DNA of 47,072 bases from Candidatus Curtissbacteria bacterium RIFOXYA1_FULL_41_14 (lineage in GTDB: Bacteria; Patescibacteriota; Microgenomatia; Curtissbacterales; GWA2-41-24). Location: assembly GCA_001775095.1 (NCBI GenBank), contig MFCA01000013.1, forward strand, positions 22,618 through 69,689. The letters run 5' to 3'. The position numbers and the translations under genes are program-made. Under the pieces are notes generated by a model. The model was not told the DNA's origin. It searched no databases and worked only from the letters and a program-made list of their open reading frames with translations. Positions 8,778 through 16,369 of this stretch are shown piece after piece. Numbering within the stretch: the stretch's first letter is position 1; each line of letters begins with the position of its first letter.

Positions 8778-9045
8778 TGAGATGGAAATGATATGTTTAT
8801 ATCATTGAATGTTTAGATGGTTTTTACTACACAGGGCTTACATGGAACATAGCGATACGACTGGAACAACATGCACTAGGAAAAGGAAGTAGGTTTACTG
8901 CAAAACATGGATTCAAAAGATTATGTTACGTAGAGGAATTTTCAGATCTGACCCAGGCCAGATTTAGAGAACATCAACTGAAGGATTTTAGCAGAGTTAA
9001 AAAAGAAGCCTTGTTTAAATAGTTCTCACTGCGTTCGAACAATAA
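8736..9045. mobile_element. Candidate palindrome-bracketed GIY-YIG cassette 1
   Basis: ATATTCTTCGAACGTAGTGAGAAGT (8736-8760) and, inverted, AGTTCTCACTGCGTTCGAACAATAA (9021-9045) enclose a GIY-YIG reading frame; arms agree at about 21/25 positions. Confidence 0.65.
8792..9022 (+). pseudogene. GIY-YIG nuclease domain fragment without an in-frame start codon
   Basis: Frame reads YVYIIECLDGFYYTGLTWNIAIRLEQHALGKGSRFTAKHGFKRLCYVEEFSDLTQARFREHQLKDFSRVKKEALFK*; TGA lies immediately upstream (8789-8791). Not in the ORF track. Confidence 0.8.
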
Positions 9046-9138
9046 TTATGATTACTCTTCGAGCGGAGCGAGAAGTCGAGAGTTGTTTCTCGATAAGTCT
9101 TTCGACCATGAGCTCAAGACCGAATTACTTGAACAATA

Positions 9139-10884
9139 ATGATTGATCAACTGCAATCCCACGAAAAATTTACTAAAGAAGAGGCTTATTATATTGAGCC
9201 GTTTTTTACCAACTTAGACAAAAATGTTTTTGCCGCGAGGTATTTGCCAAGCGAGCTTTTAGGGGCATTGGCTTCCCGCTACAGCCGTTCGGCAAAAGGA
9301 GTCAGAAGACTATTTTTTGACGAGTATATCAAACCGATTTTAGAGCCTGATCTTATAGAAGTTGGGACTCGAGAGATAAGAGAAGCCGGGAGGATGAGGA
9401 AAGAACTTCTAAGTTTTGTCGATTATCTGCACAAACATGGAGGTTGGGAAGCGGTGGTCGGCAGTAAGAGGGCACGTGATTTTTTCGCCAGATGGCTTGC
9501 TGCTTATGGTGATGATTCGATCGCCCAAATGGCCGGTGCCCACATTTTCTTTGAAAATATTTCCAACGTAGCTACCAAAATTTTAGAGGATTTCAGGATC
9601 GGTTTTGCGCCTCTTGAGAAATCGACGAGGTATGTTTTATTTGATCAGAAAGTCGGCGGTAGGTATTTGTTTTTTCTTGAGCCGGACTTGGTTAAATCAA
9701 AATTCAAAGGCGAATACATACGACTCATGAATATGCTTTTCAGACGATATACTGATTCAGTAGAACCTCTTTCAAAATACTTGCGGAAGATTTTCCCTCA
9801 GGAAAAAGATCAGTCTGAGCGGGCTTACCGGGAAACAATTAAGGCCAAAACCTGTGATGTTTTGCGACCCTATCTGCCTGCGGCGACACTGACCAATGTC
9901 GGATTTTTTGGGGTAGGCCAGGCTTTCGAATATGTTTTGACCAAGTGTTATGCACATCCTTTGGAAGAGATTAGGATGCTTTCCAAAGCCGCCCAGAAAG
10001 AGCTTGAAAAAGTCATTCCTTCTCTTGTCAATAGAGCTTCAAGTCCAAGAGGCAAGATTTATCAGAGATATGTTGCCAGTACTGAAAAGACTTTGGAAAA
10101 GCTGAGTCGAAAGTTTCTTTGTTCAACCACCCCTGGGGTGGAAGAAGCTTTGCACCCCAGGGGTGCGGTCATGAAACCAGGTGTCGACCTGGTCGAATAT
10201 GATCAAGACGCCGAAGACAGGATTGTCGCCAGTCTTCTGTATAAGTATGCCCAGGTTTCTTACAAACAGGTGAAGGAAGCTGTCAGTAAATTAACACCTC
10301 AGCAGAAATCCCAAATTATCCAAAAGGCGATTGAAGGCCGTCAGGTTAGACAGCATAAACTGGTTCGGGCTTGTGAGAATACTTATTATAAATTCGATAT
10401 CGTGGCTAATCTGGGAATTTATCGGGATATACACCGCCACCGAATACTTACACAGGAGAGGCAAAGGTTTACAACAGAGCTGGGATTTGATGTACCGCCG
10501 GATTTAATTAAGGCAAAATTGGATAAGCCGTACAGAGATGCAGCAGAAAGAATAGACAGATTTCATAAAAAGATTAGGAAGCAGTATCCAGATCAATCTC
10601 AGTACGTAGTAATGCTAGGTAACAGAATTCGCTGGTATCAATGGGAAAATTTGAGGGAGGTCTGCTGGGAAACGGAACTGCGGACCGGACCTCAAGGCCA
10701 TCCTGATTACCGCAAAATCGAGCAGGAAAAAGTTAAACTGGTCCAGTCCGTGCATCCGGCGCTGGCTATGGCCTTGAAATTTGTGGACTTTAAACAGTAT
10801 GATTTGGCCCGTAGAGAAAGCGAGAATAGGATTGATAGAAAAATGGCTAAGATTGTTGCAGGAAAGTTAGGAGGTGAAAGATAA
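9139..10884 (+). CDS. thyX: FAD-dependent thymidylate synthase, long (two ThyX-like halves)
   Basis: FAARYLPSELLGALASRYSRS, SIAQMAGAHIFFENISNVATKILE, and a second half with HRHRILTQERQRF, NRIRWYQWENLREVCWETELRTG. Confidence 0.8.
   Translation: MIDQLQSHEKFTKEEAYYIEPFFTNLDKNVFAARYLPSELLGALASRYSRSAKGVRRLFFDEYIKPILEPDLIEVGTREIREAGRMRKELLSFVDYLHKHGGWEAVVGSKRARDFFARWLAAYGDDSIAQMAGAHIFFENISNVATKILEDFRIGFAPLEKSTRYVLFDQKVGGRYLFFLEPDLVKSKFKGEYIRLMNMLFRRYTDSVEPLSKYLRKIFPQEKDQSERAYRETIKAKTCDVLRPYLPAATLTNVGFFGVGQAFEYVLTKCYAHPLEEIRMLSKAAQKELEKVIPSLVNRASSPRGKIYQRYVASTEKTLEKLSRKFLCSTTPGVEEALHPRGAVMKPGVDLVEYDQDAEDRIVASLLYKYAQVSYKQVKEAVSKLTPQQKSQIIQKAIEGRQVRQHKLVRACENTYYKFDIVANLGIYRDIHRHRILTQERQRFTTELGFDVPPDLIKAKLDKPYRDAAERIDRFHKKIRKQYPDQSQYVVMLGNRIRWYQWENLREVCWETELRTGPQGHPDYRKIEQEKVKLVQSVHPALAMALKFVDFKQYDLARRESENRIDRKMAKIVAGKLGGER
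10128..10165. repeat. In-frame CACCCCNGGGGTG pair in thyX
   Basis: CACCCCTGGGGTG (10128-10140) and reverse complement CACCCCAGGGGTG (10153-10165). Confidence 0.9.
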
Positions 10885-11173
10885 GTTTATGGCAGATTCG
10901 TCAAGTGGATATGGAAAAGAAAGACCCTCGGCTTCTAAGCCTCCATGGGTAACAAAAGCAGAGCAGGATGCAAAAGACAGAAGAACTGCTTCCAGATTAA
11001 CGGCTAGTGGATTAAGTTACGGCCAGATTCGTGAAAGAGTAGTGAATGGTCTTGGTGAAGATCTAGATCCAACTAGGTATCAACAAATTATGGTAGACGT
11101 ACTTGCGGGTAGAGGACGAAAAGCGCAAAAGAAGGCTAAGGGAGGGAAGAAAAGCAGGATTAGCCCGGTGTAG
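10874..11173 (+). CDS. hypothetical protein
   Basis: ORF following thyX with small overlap. Confidence 0.5.
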   Translation: MKDKFMADSSSGYGKERPSASKPPWVTKAEQDAKDRRTASRLTASGLSYGQIRERVVNGLGEDLDPTRYQQIMVDVLAGRGRKAQKKAKGGKKSRISPV

Positions 11174-11306
11174 ATTTTGGGATAATCTTGCTTTTTATCG
11201 CTAACCAATGTTATATTTCCCCTAATCACACACGCCCTGTGCAAACTCCTTCGGAGTTTGCAGTTGACAGTTTTAAGTTCATAGTTCACAGAAGCTGCAA
11301 ATTTCG

Positions 11307-11347
11307 GTTTTCCAGGGCGGAGGGATCAGGAAAACTACTTTCTGATC
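11307..11347 (+). promoter_or_regulatory. Candidate structured rpsB leader with two mutually exclusive hairpins
   Basis: GTTTTCC (11307-11313)/GGAAAAC (11329-11335) versus GATCAGGAA (11324-11332)/TTTCTGATC (11339-11347), just upstream of the AAAGGAG ribosome binding site. Confidence 0.45.
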
Positions 11348-11363
11348 GCAAAGGAGATACTTA

Positions 11364-12122
11364 ATGCAAATTCCATCAATGCAAGAACTTTTGGAAGCGG
11401 GTGTTCATTTCGGGCACCAGGTCAGGCGCTGGAATCCGAAAATGAAGCCTTACATTTTTACGGCCAGAGCCGGAGTTCATGTGATGGATCTGGCTCAAAC
11501 TGTTGAGAAACTCGAAGAAGCCTGCGAGTTTGTCGCTAAAATCGGCGAGAGTGGCGGCACGATTATTTTTCTGGCTTCAAAAAACCAGGCAAGAAGTATA
11601 ATTGCCGAAGAAGCCAAACGATCTGGCGCCAAATATATAACAGAAAGATGGATCGGCGGGCTTCTGACAAACTGGGAAGTTGCCGGAAAGAACATTAAGA
11701 AACTTGCCGATTTAAAAGTCAAAAAAGAGGAAGGCGAATTTAAAGACAGGACAAAAAAAGAAAACTTGTTGATCGATCGGGAAATCGCCAGACTGGAAAG
11801 ATTTTACGGAGGCTTGGCGGATCTTGAAAAATTGCCGGACGCTCTTTTTGTTGTTGATGTCAGGAGAGAAGAGAATGCCTGCCGGGAAGCAAGGAAGAAA
11901 GGGGTTCCGGTGGTGGCGGTTTGCGATACCAATGCGGATCTGTCACTGGTTGATTTTCCGATTCCGGGAAATGACGATGCTATCAAAGCGATCAAAATTA
12001 TGACAAGCGCGGTCGCTAGCGCTTATCTTTTAGGGAGAGAGAAATTCGAGAAGAAGAGCGCGAAGGAGAAGGTTGAGTTGGCGGGAGAGAATAAGTCAAA
12101 AGTGATAAGTGATGAGTCATAA
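11364..12122 (+). CDS. rpsB: 30S ribosomal protein S2
   Basis: MQELLEAGVHFGHQVRRWNPKMKPYIF; RWIGGLLTNW; GNDDAIKAI. Confidence 0.97.
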   Translation: MQIPSMQELLEAGVHFGHQVRRWNPKMKPYIFTARAGVHVMDLAQTVEKLEEACEFVAKIGESGGTIIFLASKNQARSIIAEEAKRSGAKYITERWIGGLLTNWEVAGKNIKKLADLKVKKEEGEFKDRTKKENLLIDREIARLERFYGGLADLEKLPDALFVVDVRREENACREARKKGVPVVAVCDTNADLSLVDFPIPGNDDAIKAIKIMTSAVASAYLLGREKFEKKSAKEKVELAGENKSKVISDES

Positions 12123-12206
12123 GTAATATTTATTGTTCGAGCTATTGCGAGAACTAACCTTTAACTTCTCGCTATCGCTTGAAGGATAAAGACAGTCATT
12201 ATTAGT

Positions 12207-12665
12207 ATGCAAGTCACTATTGACCAAATTAAGAAGCTTAGGGCCAAGACAAAAGCGGGAATCGCGGATTGCCGTCGTGCCTTGGAAGAATCGGCTGGTG
12301 ATTTAAAGAAGGCCGAAGAGTTGTTGAAAAGTTGGGGTATGGACAAGGCCGCCAAAAAGGCCGACAGAGCAGTTGGATCCGGACTTATCGAAACTTACAT
12401 GCATGCAGGCGGCCGGATCGGGGCAATGGTCGAGGTAGCCTGTGAGACGGATTTTGTGGCCAGGACTGATGAGTTTAAAAACCTAGCCCACGAAATTGCT
12501 ATGCAGATAACGGCGATGGATCCTACTACTGTTGAAGAATTATTAAAACAGGAGTATATTCGGGACTCGGCAAAAACTATCGATGAGTTGGTAAAGGAAA
12601 CAATTGCTAAAGTCGGGGAAAATATAGTTATCAAGCGCTTTATGAGGTTTGAGTTAGGTGGATAG
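12207..12665 (+). CDS. tsf: elongation factor Ts, short form
   Basis: IKKLRAKTKAGIADCRRALEES; YMHAGGRIGAMVEVACETDFVARTDEF. Confidence 0.95.
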   Translation: MQVTIDQIKKLRAKTKAGIADCRRALEESAGDLKKAEELLKSWGMDKAAKKADRAVGSGLIETYMHAGGRIGAMVEVACETDFVARTDEFKNLAHEIAMQITAMDPTTVEELLKQEYIRDSAKTIDELVKETIAKVGENIVIKRFMRFELGG

Positions 12666-13056
12666 AGAACCACTTGTTTACGATTTTGATTTATTGGTGG
12701 ATTCTTTAAAAACTGCTAGGTTGATTAGAGATTGGGTCAGTCAGTTGGAGATTTGTTTTCCGGTCCCGGTTGGATTTGTTAAGGTTCTTTATGAAGATCG
12801 TGTCTGGAATTCTATTAACTTGGAGTCGGGTACAGATATGATACCAGTTTACCTACCTGATGGTATTTACGAAGCATACCCGACAAAATGCCACGCAAAA
12901 ACAGACGATGAAAGGCGTGCTTTTGACCTAGCAGCTGAGGCGTTTTTAGTTATTCGACTCTTAGAAAGAGGAAGTAAGGTTCCTGACGAGTGGCTTAGTG
13001 ATGTAACGAACAGGTTTAGGTTAATGCTTGATGGTGAGAGTCCTGAATTAAATTAA
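12658..13056 (+). CDS. hypothetical protein
   Basis: ORF overlapping tsf by 8 bp. Confidence 0.5.
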   Translation: MDREPLVYDFDLLVDSLKTARLIRDWVSQLEICFPVPVGFVKVLYEDRVWNSINLESGTDMIPVYLPDGIYEAYPTKCHAKTDDERRAFDLAAEAFLVIRLLERGSKVPDEWLSDVTNRFRLMLDGESPELN

Positions 13057-13070
13057 GGTGCCTTAATGGT

Positions 13071-13445
13071 GTCATCCCGACCGAGATCGAAGATCGAGTG
13101 GAGGGATCTAACAACATAAGACTTGAGAAAATCATATTATGTCTATATTCTTAGAAATCGGTCAGGTAATTTTTATATCGGTGTGACCAGTAATTTAATC
13201 AAACGAGTTTGGGAACATAAGAATAAGCTAGCAAGAGGATTTACTCAAAAGTACAATATCGATATACTTATCTACTATGAAGTTTATGATGATCCACAAA
13301 CAGCAATTACAAGGGAGAAGCAATTGAAGAATTGGAGCAGAAAGAAGAAAATTGCTTTGATTACAAAAGTCAATCCGAAGTTTGAAGAGATTGTACTCTC
13401 CATATAGTTTGGTTGAGAAAGATTCCTCGACAAGCTCGGAATGAC
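13071..13445. mobile_element. Candidate palindrome-bracketed GIY-YIG cassette 2
   Basis: GTCATCCCGA..GGAGGGATCT (13071-13109) and inverted AGATTCCTCGACAAGCTCGGAATGAC (13420-13445) flank the GIY-YIG ORF. Confidence 0.6.
13123..13407 (+). CDS. GIY-YIG nuclease family protein
   Basis: YYVYILRNRSGNFYIGVTSNLIKRVWEHKNK; TTG start. Confidence 0.9.
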   Translation: MRKSYYVYILRNRSGNFYIGVTSNLIKRVWEHKNKLARGFTQKYNIDILIYYEVYDDPQTAITREKQLKNWSRKKKIALITKVNPKFEEIVLSI

Positions 13446-13475
13446 AAAAGCGGTAGGTATTAAACGAACTTAAGA

Positions 13476-14021
13476 ATGTTAGCTGAAGTTTCTAATAAGA
13501 TGAGAGATGCGATTTCGCATCTGAAAGTCGAACTTGCCCAGATTAGGACGGGGAGGGCATCTGGCACTTTGGTTTCTGATATTCAGGTTGATGCCTACAA
13601 TTCCAAAATGATGGTTAAGGAGCTTGCCCAAATTACGACTCCGGAGCCGACCGTAATTTTAATTTCTCCTTGGGATAAATCGATAATCACCAACATCGTT
13701 GGTGGAATTGCTAAGGCAGATATCGGCCTAAACTCGGTTGTCGACGGGGATATTATCCGTATTGCGATTCCGCCGCTGACTTCCGAGAGGCGCGATCAGT
13801 TTATCAAAAATATGCACCAGATTTTGGAGAAATACCGCGTGGAAATCAGGCAAATTCGACACGAATTTGTCGAAAAATTGCGTGAAGCGGAACAAACGGG
13901 AGAGATGAGCGAGGATGAGGAGAAACGCCAGAAGGAAGAAATTCAGAAGCTTCACGATGAGTTTATCGAGGCAATAGAAGTTGCTGGAAAAGCAAAGGAG
14001 GCCGAGTTAAGGCAGGTATGA
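13476..14021 (+). CDS. frr: ribosome recycling factor
   Basis: LAQIRTGRASGTLV; IRIAIPPLTSERRDQ. Confidence 0.95.
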   Translation: MLAEVSNKMRDAISHLKVELAQIRTGRASGTLVSDIQVDAYNSKMMVKELAQITTPEPTVILISPWDKSIITNIVGGIAKADIGLNSVVDGDIIRIAIPPLTSERRDQFIKNMHQILEKYRVEIRQIRHEFVEKLREAEQTGEMSEDEEKRQKEEIQKLHDEFIEAIEVAGKAKEAELRQV

Positions 14022-14117
14022 TAAAATTTCTAATTTCTAATTTCTAATATCTAAATAATTTTCTAATTAATAAATTTCTAAATTGTTTAGGTCAATTAGA
14101 GTAATTAGGTTAATTTT

Positions 14118-15227
14118 ATGGTTACAGTTCTAATATTCTTATTAATCCTTTCCGTCCTGATTCTTGTCCATGAATTTGGTCACTTCATCATGGCCAAACG
14201 GGCGGGTATTGGTGTCGAGGAATTCGGTTTTGGTCTGCCTCCGAGAGCTTGGGGTAAGAAAATTAAAGGGACGCTTTATAGTATCAACTGGTTGCCTTTT
14301 GGCGGATTTGTGCGTTTAGTCGGAGAGGATCCGACTGACAAGCGGAAAGACCAGAAAGACAGCTTTTGGGTGAAATCCATTTGGCAGCGGACTCTGGTTA
14401 TTATTGCGGGAGTTATTGCCAACCTACTTTTGGCGGTTATAATTTTCTATATTGTCCTTTTCGCGCTTGGCTTTAAAGTCAGTCTGCCTCTTTTTTTTGA
14501 GCACCAATTTAAGTTTGTCAATCAGACCAGGCAGGTATTAGTTGCGGAGATTAATTCTGATTCCGTTGCCCAAAAAGCAGGGATAAATATTGGAGACTCG
14601 ATACTGGCGATTGACAGTCAAGGAATCTCCTCGATTGATGATCTTCAAAAAATTATCCGTTCTTCAGAAGGGAAAAACCTTACTTTGGTTTTAGAGAACC
14701 CAGTTAATAACGAGACCAGAAAAGTTCAAGTGACACCTGTTTATAGTGATCAGTTACAAGCTCCCGCATTGGGAGTAAGTCTAGGAGAATTGGCTGTTTT
14801 GAATTATACGACTATCCCGCAAAAACTCTTCTCCGGTTTCATTCATAGCTACAACACAATTGTCTATTCAGGCAAGGTTTTTGGCGAGTTGATCAGTTAT
14901 GCCATCAGTGAACGGAATATCGCGCCGGTTTCTGAGGGAGTTTCCGGTCCTATCGGTATTGCTCAGATTACATCCCAGGCGGTTGCCTTGGGGCCAATTT
15001 CAGTGTTGCAACTCGTGGGTCTTCTTTCTTTAAATCTGGCTGTTATTAACATTTTGCCGATTCCGGCACTTGACGGCGGAAGGTTTCTTTTTATAGTGAT
15101 TGAAATTGTTACCAGGCGGAGAGTCTATCCGCAAGTTGAAAGATGGGCGCACACCATCGGCTTCGCACTACTTCTAGGTCTGATTTTGCTAATCACCTAC
15201 AATGATATTCTGAAACTATTTCGGTAA
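14118..15227 (+). CDS. rseP: site-2 protease RseP/M50 with PDZ domain
   Basis: LILVHEFGHFIMAKRAGI (HExxH) and ILPIPALDGGRFLF. Confidence 0.92.
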   Translation: MVTVLIFLLILSVLILVHEFGHFIMAKRAGIGVEEFGFGLPPRAWGKKIKGTLYSINWLPFGGFVRLVGEDPTDKRKDQKDSFWVKSIWQRTLVIIAGVIANLLLAVIIFYIVLFALGFKVSLPLFFEHQFKFVNQTRQVLVAEINSDSVAQKAGINIGDSILAIDSQGISSIDDLQKIIRSSEGKNLTLVLENPVNNETRKVQVTPVYSDQLQAPALGVSLGELAVLNYTTIPQKLFSGFIHSYNTIVYSGKVFGELISYAISERNIAPVSEGVSGPIGIAQITSQAVALGPISVLQLVGLLSLNLAVINILPIPALDGGRFLFIVIEIVTRRRVYPQVERWAHTIGFALLLGLILLITYNDILKLFR

Positions 15228-15236
15228 TACATTGTT

Positions 15237-15285
15237 GTCATTGCGAGGAGTCCTTCGACTTTGCTCAGGACGACGAAGCAATCTA
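15237..15285. repeat. 49-bp direct repeat copy 1
   Basis: GTCATTGCGAGGAGTCCTTCGACTTTGCTCAGGACGACGAAGCAATCTA, identical at 15688-15736. Confidence 0.95.
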
Positions 15286-15579
15286 CCTGATGATTTCTTC
15301 ATAAAGATCCTTGAACTGCGGATTTTGTGACTTTATCAATTTTAATTTTTTTGTCCTCGACCCTGCTTTTAATTGTTTTTCTCTTCTGATTGTTGTTTCC
15401 GGGTCATTGTAAATTTCATAATAGACTAGTTTGAGAATGTTGTATTTTGAAGTAAAACTTGAGACTAATTTGTTCTTATGTTCATATATTCTCCTGATTA
15501 AATTATTGGTGATTCCAATATATAGAACTGTATTGGTGTAATTTGTTGCAATATAGACATAAAATTGTTTGTGCACCAT
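15283..15579 (-). CDS. GIY-YIG nuclease family protein
   Basis: MVHKQFYVYIATNYTNTVLYIGITNNLIRRIYEHKNK. The upstream part of the 236-aa track ORF is repeat/T-box sequence. Confidence 0.88.
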   Translation of the reverse strand: MVHKQFYVYIATNYTNTVLYIGITNNLIRRIYEHKNKLVSSFTSKYNILKLVYYEIYNDPETTIRREKQLKAGSRTKKLKLIKSQNPQFKDLYEEIIR

Positions 15580-15687
15580 AATTAAATGATAAGATTGCTG
15601 CACTTCGTTCGCAATGACACAGTGAAGAATTTTGAGGTTGGTATTGCTCACCGTCATTGCGGAGAGGGAGTCCCAGCGTAACTCATC

Positions 15688-15736
15688 GTCATTGCGAGGA
15701 GTCCTTCGACTTTGCTCAGGACGACGAAGCAATCTA
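15688..15736. repeat. 49-bp direct repeat copy 2
   Basis: Identical to 15237-15285. Confidence 0.95.
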
Positions 15737-15759
15737 TTCAATAAAGAGCTTCGGTATAC

Positions 15760-16035
15760 TTGTGTTACAAAATTAGCCGCGTTATAATAGTTTCGAAACT
15801 GTGAAGGAGTATCCCGCTCCGGAGCTGACAGGGATAAAAACCTAGTCCGTTGGCAACGTAAACGCCGCAAATGAGGTCGATGTCGAAACAAGTAAGCACC
15901 TGCTTCGCCTCGCGCTAGAGAGATTTTAGTGCTCGCTCGCAGAAGCTTGCCTTCGCCTTCGGCGAACGTAGGGTGGTACCACGAAGTTTGCACCTTCGTC
16001 CTTACACTAAGGTGTAAGAGAGGAGGTGTTTTTTA
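15760..16035 (+). promoter_or_regulatory. Promoter plus T-box-like riboswitch leader upstream of the tRNA-binding protein and proS
   Basis: TTGTGT (15760-15765), 17-bp spacer, TATAAT (15783-15788); GAAGGAGTA near the 5' end; AGGGTGGTACCACG (15970-15983) with ACGAAG..CTTCGT antiterminator stem and GTCCTT. Confidence 0.8.
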
Positions 16036-16368
16036 ATGGCGACAATTGACGATTTTGGCAAGATCGATGTTCGGGTAGGAAAAATTATCGGAGTTGAAGA
16101 TTTTCCCGAAGCACGTAAACCTTCTTATAAATTAACGATCAATTTCGGTAAAGAGATAGGAATCAAACGATCAAGCGCTCAACTTGTCGATCTCTACACA
16201 AAAGAGGAATTAGAAGGTAAACTGGTTTTAGGTGTGGTAAATCTGGCGCCAAGACAAATCGGGCCTTTTGTATCGGAAGTTCTGACTTTGGGGGTGCCAG
16301 ATGATGAACATAAATGTATTTTAGTTGTACCTGATAAAAAGGCTTCTTTAGGAGCAAAGTTATATTAA
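16036..16368 (+). CDS. tRNA-binding domain protein (CsaA/MetRS C-terminal-like)
   Basis: FGKIDVRVGKIIGVEDFPEARKPSYKLTINFG; LGVVNLAPRQIGPFVSEVL. Confidence 0.9.
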   Translation: MATIDDFGKIDVRVGKIIGVEDFPEARKPSYKLTINFGKEIGIKRSSAQLVDLYTKEELEGKLVLGVVNLAPRQIGPFVSEVLTLGVPDDEHKCILVVPDKKASLGAKLY

Positions 16369-16369
16369 T

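Larger units (their letters stand above)
15237..15618. mobile_element. Candidate palindrome-bracketed GIY-YIG cassette 3
   Basis: GTCATTGCGAGG..CGACGAAGCAATCT (15237-15284) and inverted AGATTGCTGCACTTCGTTCGCAATGAC (15592-15618) flank the GIY-YIG ORF. Confidence 0.65.

Noticed and set aside
8789-9022. Possible TGA recoding (as in Gracilibacteria) because TGA precedes the GIY-YIG frame
   Set aside because: Conserved genes in the window end with TGA and show no internal in-frame TGA; a decayed start or frameshift is simpler.
15580-15993. N-terminal extension of the 236-aa minus-strand ORF
   Set aside because: Covers repeats and the T-box leader on the opposite strand; GIY-YIG homology starts at 15579.
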